Below, one piece after another: positions 8,209-17,043 of a DNA stretch of 64,000 nt. A program made the position numbers and the translations under genes. The stretch's first letter is position 1. Every line of letters begins with the position of its first letter. The stretch covers positions 1,984,001-2,048,000 of the forward strand of contig OX638352.1 of the NCBI GenBank assembly GCA_951813545.1. The letters run 5' to 3'. The notes beneath the pieces are model-generated. The model was not told the origin of the DNA and searched no databases. It saw only the letters and a list, made by a program, of their open reading frames with translations. The stretch is from an uncultured Poribacteria bacterium. GTDB lineage: Bacteria; Poribacteria; WGA-4E; WGA-3G.

Positions 8209-8994
8209 ATGAAACGCTTTACAATCAGTTTAATCATCGCAGGTTTCATGTTTGCACAACCCAGCACCGCTGAAATTGATCCGGGATCTATTGTCGGTGC
8301 GTGGTTGTTCAATGAAACAAATGGAAAAGTCGCTGCGGATTCATCTGACAATGGCAACGATGGGAAGCTTGTCGGCGGTGCTAAATGGGTGAAAGGCAAA
8401 TTTGGCAACGCCATCGAACTTAACGGTAAAGACGCTTGGGTAACGGTTCCTGAGATTGGACCGCTTGAAGACTTTACACTTCTAAAATGGTTCAATTCAA
8501 CAGGCAGGGTTGGGTTGTGGAGATGTTTCTTTAACCGCGATGGTTGGGCTGCTGGGTTTGTCCATTATCAGTTCCGTCCGGACAACAAGATGGAGATGGC
8601 GATTCACTCCAATAATCCAGTGCGACACCCGGGTTGGCCTGATTCGGATTTCACGGCGGATAAGGATATCTTAAACAAGTGGTTCCATCTGGCAGTTGCC
8701 TACAGCAGCAACGATGAAGAGGTTCGCGTCTACTTCGATGGCAAACTTGATGCTGAGGGTAAATGGGGTCCCTTGCCCGGTGAATTTGGACCTGGACGTA
8801 TCGGTTCATGGAGTGGTGGTGGCAGAGAATGGGAAGGCATGTTCGACGAAATGCTACTCTTCGATGTCGCATTAGCGGAAGACGACATTCAGATGCTTAT
8901 GGAGAGCGGTTTAGAAGATACCCTCGCAGTTGAGGCAGCAGACAAAGCTGCGACAATTTGGGGTAAAATTAAGTCAGGATTTATGGACAAATAG
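8209..8994 (+). CDS. Secreted LamG (concanavalin A-like) domain protein
   Basis: The 261-residue protein begins with a clear signal peptide ending near AQPSTA. A single LamG/laminin-G-3-type jelly-roll domain follows (about residues 28-235), recognisable from VGAWLFNETNGKVAADSSDN, GNAIELNGKDAWVTVP and the end motif GMFDEMLLFDVALAEDD. Such domains bind sugars or peptides outside the cell, and the ligand here is unknown. The ATG has an AGGAGG site. A likely extended -10 (TGATACAAT, 8139-8147) lies upstream. The gene is monocistronic, closed by a strong terminator, and converges on the HD gene. The 7971-8208 gap before it holds only this promoter region. Confidence 0.85.
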   Translation: MKRFTISLIIAGFMFAQPSTAEIDPGSIVGAWLFNETNGKVAADSSDNGNDGKLVGGAKWVKGKFGNAIELNGKDAWVTVPEIGPLEDFTLLKWFNSTGRVGLWRCFFNRDGWAAGFVHYQFRPDNKMEMAIHSNNPVRHPGWPDSDFTADKDILNKWFHLAVAYSSNDEEVRVYFDGKLDAEGKWGPLPGEFGPGRIGSWSGGGREWEGMFDEMLLFDVALAEDDIQMLMESGLEDTLAVEAADKAATIWGKIKSGFMDK

Positions 8995-8999
8995 GCAGA

Positions 9000-10435
9000 T
9001 TATGAAGAGCGTAAAATGTCTTGAATTTTACGCTCTTTTTTTTCTGATACTTGATATGGGGCGTAGACTTGAACGATTTCCAAAGGCGAGGTGCCACTAT
9101 AGTGCCTCGCGAGAAACAGTTCACCCGCGTACTCACCTACGGACTCTAATCTATCTTGTTTCTTGTTATTTTTGTCAAAAATCATAACTGCCTCCGAACT
9201 CTGGGGTTTGGGTTGGCCGTCATAATTCAAATTCCGAACTGGAGGTTTGTTAACAATAATATAATCAACGTCGGCATTAGAACCTATACACTTCGCAATG
9301 TTTTTCTCACATTGGCGTTTTCGGTCCGAATCCGCTACCATTTCCCTAAGGCGGTCACGGATTTCCATATCTTCATATTTGAACCTGAGTCCAGTAATTG
9401 TATTGAAGAGCTCTCGATTGTAAAGTCGATTGAAAATTTTATTTGCTTTCGTTGTTTGCAATTCCTCAAAAGGTCAATCACCTTTTCATCATGATAATCA
9501 AGATAGTTTTGAACGAAATCTTTACGCTTTTCCTCATAGTCTTGATCGGTATCCTTTTTGCTTCTTCTGGGATATTTATAAAGTTCGGCGATTCGCTTAT
9601 TGCCATCCTCAATTGCAAGGGTAACCCCACGAGTAATCATCTCATCGGAAATGAGACTGACTTCGTGCCAGTACACCTGCTGTTTCATATGGTACCGCGC
9701 GAGCATAAATTGTTCAAGAGCATAAAGCCCTTCGCTATCAAGAGCAAGCTGTGTTTCTGGACGAGTAGGCTGTGTTTTTGGACGGTCAACGATCAAGCAA
9801 GATTCAATTAGTTTCTCCAGATCGTACTCCCCATATTTGACACCGGCGAAATAGGAATCACGCAGAAGGTAGTCCATCTTGTCCGCGTCTAACTCACTCG
9901 AAACGATATCGCGTCTCCAGTCCTGCGTTGGTTTCCCTTGGATCATGTCGATCAAGAATTTACGCTCTTTATCATCCAGAATGCCTTTAATCTGCGAATC
10001 GTTACGAATAATATCTATAGTGATTTTCTCATGAATCTTTCCGCCGGTTATTCCCATATGAGTTTGAGCCGGTGCAAACTTTTCCAAAAGATTCTCAGAA
10101 AGATGACTAAACGGACCGTGCCCAACATCATGAAGCAAAGCTGCGAAACGAATATTAGCAATATCCTCATCGCTAATTCTATCGGGATTCAACTCTTGGA
10201 GTCTGGTGCAAATTCGACCAGCGATGTGCATCACACCAACTGAATGATCAAATCGCGTATGTAGAGCACTCGGATAAATCAAAAACGCCATCGCCAATTG
10301 CCGAATCCGACGAAGCCGTTGAAAAACTTGAGTGTCAATCAGCTGCTGCTCTCTTTCTGAAAAATCAATAAGTCCATGAATTGGGTCTCGTATTCTTCTA
10401 TAAGTTTGTTTTGCGATATTAAAATTATACCACAT
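9000..10435 (-). pseudogene. HD-domain phosphohydrolase, frameshifted
   Basis: The N-terminal two thirds carries the HD signature of the dNTPase-like COG1078 family: DPIHGLIDF, HTRFDHSVGVMH, LLHDVGHGPFSHL and SSELDADKMDYLLRDSYFAGV. That frame runs on to 9335 without family-like sequence. The expected C-terminal part (NKIFNRLYNRELFNTITGLRFK onward) is found in the -1 frame and ends at 9000. The break is near 9430-9460, in an A/T-rich stretch. With one base restored the protein would be about 478 residues, the normal family length. I chose the ATG at 10435, with an AGGAG site 9 bases upstream and the first residues at DPIHG, over a GTG at 10528. It may be a true mutation or an assembly error. 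Confidence 0.8.
9005..9043 (+). terminator. Rho-independent terminator of the LamG gene
   Basis: A perfect 13-bp stem (9005-9017 with 9025-9037, 7-base loop) is followed by a run of T to 9043. Its sequence also encodes the last codons of the convergent HD gene on the other strand, so the terminator is embedded in coding DNA. Confidence 0.88.
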
Positions 10436-10578
10436 CTCCGGATTCTCCTGATTTTTGGTGGGTTGCGGCAAACTCATAAAATCCGTAAAGGATGGCGTTA
10501 CGATAATACCTAAAGAGAAATTATTCACTGATCGAGACCATTTCTATACATTTCTTTGTCCATCCCCAAACGAAACAC

Positions 10579-11211
10579 TCAAAAAAGAGTTAGTTTGGGA
10601 ACTTCGATCGGTTCCTGTAGTTTCCGCACCGCCTCGGCGATATCGTCAATGACGATTTGGCGCATCGCCGTAAAATTTTCGCCGTCTTGTCGTAGTACAT
10701 AAGCAGGGTTAAACGTCGCCATAGCAAACGGCGCATAGTGTGTATCCGTAAACCAGACCCCGCGTTCCTCCGTAATACGGAAACTGCGATGAATAAGCAC
10801 TTTTGCTGCAGGCGCACCCATACAGAGAATTACCGACGGGTGCATTAAGGTAAGTTCTCCATCAAGCCATTTGGCGCATGCTTTAATCTCTGATGCCTTT
10901 GGTGGACGGTTTTTCAATACACCGCCCTTCGGACTTGCTGCACGACATTTAATGATGTTTGTGAGCCAGATGTCTGCCCGCGTTAATTCGTTTGCTGCCA
11001 AAACTCCATCAAGTAAATCCCCAGCAGGTCCCGAAAATGGGAATGTCGTGTGATTATCGGCAGCAGAGGGTCCCTCCGCAACAATCGCTAACTTTGCGGT
11101 AGCATCGCCACTACCGAAAACAACATTCGCACGAGTCTTCGCTAAATCACAAGCTGTACAAGTGCTCGCGCGCGCTTTAAGGGCTTGCATCTGTGTCTGC
11201 ACACTGCTCAT
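10579..11211 (-). CDS. Family-4-like uracil-DNA glycosylase (Fe-S)
   Basis: The protein resembles type 4/5 uracil-DNA glycosylases, which remove uracil from DNA and carry a 4Fe-4S cluster. Four cysteines in the right order are visible (CTACDLAKTR, then NIIKCRA and KACAKWL), with the active-site loop AEGPSAADN and the FPFSGPAGDLLD stretch. The C-terminal motif that is normally HPAxxLR reads NPAYVLRQ, so the usual histidine is replaced by asparagine. I chose the ATG at 11211 because an earlier in-frame start would overlap the upstream gene and adds non-conserved residues. It follows the glycosidase gene by 40 bases on the same strand. Activity on uracil is inferred and the substitution makes it less certain. 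Confidence 0.8.
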   Translation of the reverse strand: MSSVQTQMQALKARASTCTACDLAKTRANVVFGSGDATAKLAIVAEGPSAADNHTTFPFSGPAGDLLDGVLAANELTRADIWLTNIIKCRAASPKGGVLKNRPPKASEIKACAKWLDGELTLMHPSVILCMGAPAAKVLIHRSFRITEERGVWFTDTHYAPFAMATFNPAYVLRQDGENFTAMRQIVIDDIAEAVRKLQEPIEVPKLTLF

Positions 11212-11251
11212 CTTCTGACACCGACTTCCTTGGAACAAGCTGCCACTGAAA

Positions 11252-13768
11252 CTACGAGGTGCCCCCCGAAGTCTTCGCAAAGTGAATGCTGGCTTGCACC
11301 AACTTATCCGGTTGAATTCCGGTAAATGTTAACTTATAGATCGGTTTGTCCCATTCATATTGATAATCGCTACCGTAAGTCGCCACACTTGTCGGTACGT
11401 AACCCTCTGGTACATGAATAAAGCAGGTACCATCAGCCTGCCTAAGCGGTCTGCAAACAAGTAGATAACCTTCGCTGTGCTTGTCCCAACCCGCAGACAA
11501 AATTTCGACACCGCCTTGTGTATAATGCATATCCGTAGCGAGCAATTGCGGCACATCTTGTTCAGTGCGGAAGCAGAGCAGCTTGACAGAACGAGGTGGT
11601 ATGTTCAATAAGGTCACACTGTGTGAAACCTTTCCAAGATATTGGCGCATCCAGAAGTCGTGGACGAGGAATTCTTTGGAATCAGGCAATCCAAGTTTAT
11701 CTAATTCAAAGTAAGCGTCACTCTCGTGATCGTCCCAGTTGAAAACAGCGGCGAGATGCCAAGCTTCACGAGGCGTTGAAATTGGTAGGCTCCATATTTT
11801 AGGGAAAGGTTCATCGTAAAGGTCCACAGATGTGGCAGCTTCACCGATGAGTGGGAAGATTTTTGCTAAGTGTGCCGCGCGCGATGAGGTAAGTGTTGTG
11901 AATTGGTCGGCACAGAAAACGGCTCCACCACTCAATGCAGCCGCTGTCATTTCCACAATTGCCTCGTTGATGGGGCGCGGTTCATCGACAGCAATTTCAC
12001 CAAATACATGACCCCAGAGAACATTATGCTCCTTTACATGTGCTGCATATCTACTCAGGCGATGCTTTGTACCACGCTGATGATGCCAAAGGTCGCTTGC
12101 GCGATTGGAACCCGCGCCAACAGGTGAAATGGAAGGATTGAGGAGTGGTGCCCTGATATTAATATTACCAATGCATGGACCCGGAACGGCATTGTATCCA
12201 GCAAGCAAAACGTCCCCTCTATTAAATTTCGAGGGTGCTTCATTGATCGCATCTCGAATCAATTCTCCAGCAAGGCGATACAGCTGCACTGAGGTTAGGC
12301 TGGTATCATGCCAACGCAAGTCGTGTGAAGCGTTCGTGAGTCCTATCGTATAAGGTGTGAAATCCGCGTTGATGAGTGAATACCCATATTCGCTAACTAT
12401 CTGTTTAACCTGTTCACGAATGCGCGACTGTACCTCCGGATGCGAAACGTCCAAGAGTGCAACCTCTTTACCGCTCTCTGGCAGATGGACTGTGGCAGGT
12501 TTGTAACCATTACGCGGTGCGCGACTCCGGGAACGTCCCTTTCCACCACGAGATGTCGTCCGCTCCTGTAGGCAATAATTCGGATAACTGTTTAGAAGTT
12601 CGGAATCAAGTGCAACACAAAACGGATTAAAGCGGATGCCCGCTTTAAAACCTTTCGCTCGGATCTGATTGGCAATCGCTTGGGTTTCCTCACCGCTTTG
12701 CAGTGTGGAAGCCCCTGTAAAACTCGCCAATTCTGATCCGGACACCGCGTCCAATTGAATATAATCAATACTGCCAGGACAGTTTGGCTGAAACAGTGGG
12801 TTCTCGGCGAGGGCATCTGTTTGTGCTAAAATGGCGTTCGTGTCAAGAGGTCCTTCGGTATCGGAAATCGTCCACGCAGTAATTGGAGCACGACAGGCAG
12901 AAAAGGATTGAGCCTCAATAGGATCGCCCTCGTTCGGGGTGTTCCGCGCCGCCACCAACTCAGTATAATGTTTATAGGCTGCTGTAGCCCCTTCTGTGAA
13001 GTTGATATAGGCGGTTTCGGAGGTGACTTCTTCACCGGAGACGCACTCTTGCTTACACTGATGATAAAGTGTCCACGGGTTAACACCTGATGTCTTCTTA
13101 CTACCGCGCCCCCTATTGTTTTGACAACCAATCTGAATTCGAGGCCACCACTTCTCAGTCGTCAGGAAACCAAAGACGAGTGCCTTGCCACTCTTCGCAT
13201 CGCGAAGTACACCGTCGTGACTGGGATACATAGCATCGGTCTCGCTCAGCAGAAAACCATCATAGAGTTTTTTACTGACACTGGGCGAAACAGGGGGCAT
13301 ATTGATAAAGAGGTAGCAATCCGATGAGAGTTCACCGAGCAGCACAGCCCCACGGTTCGCTGAAACGCCAAGCACCGTCATGCTGTCTAATCGTAGCGGT
13401 TTCGGTTTTAGGTTTTCAACACCAACTTTAATGTGTACAGCGGGGTGAGCAGCATAACAATTAAGATAGGTGTTTATTCGAATTCCCTTACCCGTTGCCT
13501 CGTGCGAGAAGCGGATCTGGTGATAGCTACCGAAAGCATCTGTCTTCGGGAGTTCAGTGATAAATTCGCGGGTGCCGGCATCTTCGGTCTTGACGACACT
13601 CCCATCGTTAAGAGTTATCTGTGCACACCCGTCCCGGATAATTGTGTCGCCGCTCTCATTGATGTAATCCCATGTTCCTTTTGAAAGGTTAAACTTAATT
13701 TCATATTTATTGTGATTTATCACGGCAAGGTTCCCCTGCCGCGAGACTGCTATATCATCTGCTCTCAT
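11252..13768 (-). CDS. Putative melibiase-like glycoside hydrolase (GH36-type barrel)
   Basis: The 838-residue protein has an N-terminal beta-rich region (to about residue 260) like the supersandwich domain of GH36 enzymes. A barrel region follows with IDYIQLDAVSG, GFKAGIRFNPF, LLDVSHPEVQ and INADFTPYTIG. The late segment SGGAVFCADQFTTLT and the C-terminal beta domain fit alpha-galactosidase-type proteins. D in INADF would be the candidate nucleophile. No signal peptide is seen, so it probably acts in the cytoplasm. Substrate is unknown. Family placement is by motif pattern only, and a GH31 or GH27 relative is possible. Confidence 0.55.
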   Translation of the reverse strand: MRADDIAVSRQGNLAVINHNKYEIKFNLSKGTWDYINESGDTIIRDGCAQITLNDGSVVKTEDAGTREFITELPKTDAFGSYHQIRFSHEATGKGIRINTYLNCYAAHPAVHIKVGVENLKPKPLRLDSMTVLGVSANRGAVLLGELSSDCYLFINMPPVSPSVSKKLYDGFLLSETDAMYPSHDGVLRDAKSGKALVFGFLTTEKWWPRIQIGCQNNRGRGSKKTSGVNPWTLYHQCKQECVSGEEVTSETAYINFTEGATAAYKHYTELVAARNTPNEGDPIEAQSFSACRAPITAWTISDTEGPLDTNAILAQTDALAENPLFQPNCPGSIDYIQLDAVSGSELASFTGASTLQSGEETQAIANQIRAKGFKAGIRFNPFCVALDSELLNSYPNYCLQERTTSRGGKGRSRSRAPRNGYKPATVHLPESGKEVALLDVSHPEVQSRIREQVKQIVSEYGYSLINADFTPYTIGLTNASHDLRWHDTSLTSVQLYRLAGELIRDAINEAPSKFNRGDVLLAGYNAVPGPCIGNINIRAPLLNPSISPVGAGSNRASDLWHHQRGTKHRLSRYAAHVKEHNVLWGHVFGEIAVDEPRPINEAIVEMTAAALSGGAVFCADQFTTLTSSRAAHLAKIFPLIGEAATSVDLYDEPFPKIWSLPISTPREAWHLAAVFNWDDHESDAYFELDKLGLPDSKEFLVHDFWMRQYLGKVSHSVTLLNIPPRSVKLLCFRTEQDVPQLLATDMHYTQGGVEILSAGWDKHSEGYLLVCRPLRQADGTCFIHVPEGYVPTSVATYGSDYQYEWDKPIYKLTFTGIQPDKLVQASIHFAKTSGGTS

Positions 13769-13934
13769 CCATTTAATTTCCTTTTTTCATCTTTGCACTC
13801 ATACGTAAACTTATTCGGGAACCGAAATCCTGCAAGCCACTCCCTTAAACAGTTGGTTTTATCTTCTTTAAGGAAGAACAATCAAGGCAGCAAGAGAAAC
13901 TTCCATTACCCTAAGTAATACAAGAGTGCAAGCT

Positions 13935-14672
13935 TTATTCGCGGGAAGAGGCAACTGCCCAACAAGATATAATCGCTGTCGGTTCATCCCCTGCTTGAGA
14001 AAGCGAGAAGGTATCTCCGGGAGAAAGGAAAAGGACATCATATTGTTCCAATTCGCATGTTTCTCCAGCACCAGTTGTCACTCCGGCACTTCCATCCTTC
14101 AGCACATAAATGGCTTCACTATCTATCGGTTCATGCGTAAAACTCTCACCCTTGTTAAGGCAAATGTAGTCCAAGGAGAGATGGACAGAACCTTTTCGGG
14201 GTGAAACCACGCTTCGCCACTCAGTAGATTTCCCAAAAACAGGACCACTACGTGCCATATTGAGCACTTGAACGTTACTTCGATGTCCATCTTGAGGCGT
14301 AGGGGCTTCATTGGGAGTATCCCGTTCGCCCCGGTAGAGTGCCATATCCGGCGGAGCTTGGAAACTAATTAAGCGCGCCATGTTCGGTGTCGTGTTCACT
14401 GTTCCATGCACCTCCCCTGCGGGTACAAAGATGACATCACCCGCAGCAATTGGGGTATAGACTTCTCCTTGTCGGATAGCCCCACCGCCCTCTAAAACGA
14501 CAATTGCGTCTTCCGAGGCATCGTGGTAATGCTGCGTAAATTCTTGACCAGGGGCGTGAACGCCATGGTTCAGCGTCAACTGCTTGGAACCCATATCGGG
14601 ATGCACAACGCGCCAATTTTTACCTTTTCCCATTTGAAAAGGCGTTCCAGATTGCAAATTTAAAATTTCCAT
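13935..14672 (-). CDS. Two-domain cupin protein
   Basis: The 245-residue protein contains two cupin barrels. The first (about residues 25-115) has a complete metal-binding set, with QHYHDASED supplying two histidines and a glutamate and VPAGEVHGT supplying the last histidine. The second (about 150-240) keeps the fold (FTHEPIDSEAIYVLKDG, LFLSPGDTF) but has fewer metal ligands and may be structural. Bicupins include dioxygenases, decarboxylases and sugar-binding proteins, and the reaction here cannot be told. It lies between the glycosidase and rsmD on the same strand with its own spacing, so co-transcription is uncertain. Confidence 0.8.
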   Translation of the reverse strand: MEILNLQSGTPFQMGKGKNWRVVHPDMGSKQLTLNHGVHAPGQEFTQHYHDASEDAIVVLEGGGAIRQGEVYTPIAAGDVIFVPAGEVHGTVNTTPNMARLISFQAPPDMALYRGERDTPNEAPTPQDGHRSNVQVLNMARSGPVFGKSTEWRSVVSPRKGSVHLSLDYICLNKGESFTHEPIDSEAIYVLKDGSAGVTTGAGETCELEQYDVLFLSPGDTFSLSQAGDEPTAIISCWAVASSRE

Positions 14673-14722
14673 TTTTTCTTTTCAATTCCTAAGCACAATA
14701 TGCGTTAATAACGCTTACATAC

Positions 14723-15310
14723 CTACAGACTCTTTTCATAAAACGATACAACTGTATCCCCGTAACGCGCTTGCCGGCTCCGTCTTAAACTCCCAACAGC
14801 GTTTGGTGTGATATACTGCTTTGCATGTTCAACAAGCAGGACACCATCAACGCGGAGCAGCGAATTCTCAGCAAGCGATTTCAGACAGTCAGTATACAGT
14901 TGCGAGCCTTCCACTAAATCAACACCATATGGCGGATCGAAATAGATAATCTCAAACACAGCGGACCGCTTGCCGAGGTCCGAAATCCCTTTCACAGCAT
15001 CACGACGGAGCAGACGTATTCTAACATGGGACTCAGTAAGCAACCCACACGTGCGGAGGTTTTTTTCTATAATTCCGACACACCGGGGGTCACGCTCCAA
15101 GAATGTGACATGTTTCGCACCACGGCTTAATGCTTCAATCCCTATACTCCCTGTACCGGCACAAAGGTCTAAGAAATTCGCGTCAATTACCTGCTCTCGC
15201 AGAATACTAAAAACCGATTCTTTAACCCGATCTGCAGTCGGACGGACGAGACGATCTCCCTTGGGGGCAGCTAAGCGTCTGCCTTTGCATGTGCCAGCAA
15301 TAACTCTCAT
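14723..15310 (-). CDS. rsmD: 16S rRNA (guanine966-N2)-methyltransferase RsmD
   Basis: The 195-residue protein matches RsmD over its full length. The N-terminal MRVIAGTCKGRRLAAPKG and RPTADRVKESVFSIL are diagnostic. FLDLCAGTGSIGIEALSRGA is the SAM-binding motif, and FDPPYG is the catalytic N6/N2-methyltransferase motif. The enzyme methylates G966 of 16S rRNA in the assembled small subunit. The ATG is 7 bases from a palindromic repeat element that fills the gap to the DUF1501 gene, so rsmD probably has its promoter in or next to that repeat. Confidence 0.95.
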   Translation of the reverse strand: MRVIAGTCKGRRLAAPKGDRLVRPTADRVKESVFSILREQVIDANFLDLCAGTGSIGIEALSRGAKHVTFLERDPRCVGIIEKNLRTCGLLTESHVRIRLLRRDAVKGISDLGKRSAVFEIIYFDPPYGVDLVEGSQLYTDCLKSLAENSLLRVDGVLLVEHAKQYITPNAVGSLRRSRQARYGDTVVSFYEKSL

Positions 15311-15317
15311 TTTTACG

Positions 15318-15451
15318 GGTTGTCAGTTTTCAGTTGTCAGTCTTCAGTTAAGAGGTTTTTCGGTAACAATTCACCTGTGCCCTGGAATATTCTACACTGG
15401 AATCGATTGTTACCAGAACCCTCTTTAACTGATAACTGACCACTGACAACC
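15318..15451. repeat. Palindromic intergenic element with TCAGTT-type ends
   Basis: The 134-bp stretch has imperfect terminal inverted repeats of about 32 bases. The left begins GGTTGTCAGTTTTCAGTT and the right ends ACTGACCACTGACAACC. An inner perfect inverted pair, GGTAACAAT (15362-15370) and ATTGTTACC (15406-15414), lies within. Related TCAGTTNTCAGTT tracts occur at 4004-4021, 24978-25009, 29590-29608 and 44670-44760, so it belongs to a dispersed family. Confidence 0.75.
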
Positions 15452-15456
15452 GATAA

Positions 15457-16761
15457 CTATATGAATAACTCCTCTATCACCGAGCCATCGTCAACAACCC
15501 GAATCGGACGCCCGGATCGGGAATAATTCTCTTCGGTACCGTCAATCCCAAGGGCAAAGCAGAGCGATGCAAACAGGTCCGGCACGCCGACAGCACCACT
15601 GACAACTTCCGTCCCATCCTCATTCGTGCTTCCGATTACCTGTCCACCGCGTGTTCCACCCCCCGCAACAACCGCTGACCAGCCATTGGTGTGATGGTCG
15701 CGTCCATCATTTTCGTTAATCTTCGGCGTACGTCCGAATTCACCGAGCCATAGCACAATAGTCTCTTCAAGAAGATCACGTTCAGCCAAGTCCTTCAGAA
15801 GCATCCCGAATGCCGGATCTACCATGGCGAGGAGTTCTTCCGTCCGCTCAAAGTTGTTTTCATGTGTATCCCAACCATCCAGTGAAACTTCCACAAATTT
15901 GACTCCGGATTCCACGAGCCGTCGTGCCATTAAGCAGCCTTGACCGAATCTGTTCATACCATAAGCCTCGCGGATAGCGATCGGTTCCTCATTGAGATGA
16001 AACGCATCTATTTTTGGGGAGTTGATGAGTTGGTCTGCTTTCTTGTAAATCGCTTCGTGTGCTTCCGTGCTGCGCCCAGTCCGTTTCGCGATAAAATCTG
16101 ACTCAATCGCTTTGAGCATCTTGAGACGTTCGCGAAAACGATGCGTATCCATCTGTGCAGGATAAGAGAGGTCCTCCACAGGATTCATTGGATTTTTGAC
16201 AACAAACGGATCGTGTGTCGCACCGAGAAAACCACCGGAGTATGTCGGTGCATTAACATTAACATAATTCGGAAGGTCAGAAACGCCATCTTCAAGATAG
16301 TAAGAGGTGAGTGAACCGAGGGTTGGATGTCTGACCGCACCGCCGGGGGCATAACCTGTATGCAGCAAATAGCGTGCGCGTTCGTGATTTCCTTCACGCG
16401 AGACCATCGATCGGATGATGGAGAGATGCTGCGCCTGCTCCGCGACATTTGGGAGGTGTTCGGAAATTTCTATGCCTTTAGCACTTGTCGGAATCGCTGC
16501 GAAGGGACCGCCATTTTGGGTGCCGGGCTTCGGATCAAAAGTGTCTAATTGGCTCGCGCCACCGCTCATGAACAGCACAATGCAATGTTTGGCGCGCGGC
16601 ACAACATCCTCAAGCTGCGCAAGCCCTATCGAACTGAAATGCTGCATCGCGACGAGTCCCAGAAAACTGCCGATACTGCTTTTGAAAAACCCACGCCGTG
16701 AGATTTCTTTGTGCCACAATTCCGGGGTGTCGTACTCCGGCACCCATACTTTCGCGTCCAT
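15457..16761 (-). CDS. DUF1501 family exported protein (sulfatase-related fold)
   Basis: The protein starts with a twin-arginine signal (SRRGFFKSSIGSFLGLVAM) and matches the DUF1501 family throughout. Visible signatures are AKHCIVLFMSGGASQLDTFD, GNHERARYLLHTGYAPGG, LPNYVNVN, GWDTHENNF and LWLGEFGRTPKIN. The family belongs to the alkaline phosphatase/sulfatase superfamily and is abundant in planctomycete-like genomes, usually paired with a cytochrome-domain DUF1553/1549 protein. No such partner is next to it here. I chose the ATG at 16761 because GGAGG lies 6 bases before it, while the GTG at 16767 overlaps that site. Its biochemical role is unknown. Confidence 0.9.
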   Translation of the reverse strand: MDAKVWVPEYDTPELWHKEISRRGFFKSSIGSFLGLVAMQHFSSIGLAQLEDVVPRAKHCIVLFMSGGASQLDTFDPKPGTQNGGPFAAIPTSAKGIEISEHLPNVAEQAQHLSIIRSMVSREGNHERARYLLHTGYAPGGAVRHPTLGSLTSYYLEDGVSDLPNYVNVNAPTYSGGFLGATHDPFVVKNPMNPVEDLSYPAQMDTHRFRERLKMLKAIESDFIAKRTGRSTEAHEAIYKKADQLINSPKIDAFHLNEEPIAIREAYGMNRFGQGCLMARRLVESGVKFVEVSLDGWDTHENNFERTEELLAMVDPAFGMLLKDLAERDLLEETIVLWLGEFGRTPKINENDGRDHHTNGWSAVVAGGGTRGGQVIGSTNEDGTEVVSGAVGVPDLFASLCFALGIDGTEENYSRSGRPIRVVDDGSVIEELFI

Positions 16762-17043
16762 GTCCACCCTCCTCGTTTAATTCACTTTTATCATTTTACC
16801 ATGCTTGCGTCTTTTAAACAAGGACAAAATTTAAGCGGATTTTCCTTTATCTCTTGATCTTTATCTCTTGAAACGGAATGGAAGGATGGAAGAAGGGAAT
16901 CTTTTCGTGCTCACTCTCTGAATCGCGGATGAACACGGATGACACGGATAATACGGATTTTAAGCATTTTTCGAGAAGGGTTACGCACTCGTGAAAGAGG
17001 TTTTTCCGTTGGACGGTTTCCGCCTGTCAAATGCAAACATCAC

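Noticed and set aside
9335..9461. Programmed -1 frameshifting in the HD gene
   Set aside because: The slip site would be A-AAA-TTT in the reading frame, which does not allow proper re-pairing of the second tRNA, and no following stem is seen. A mutation or sequencing error is more likely.
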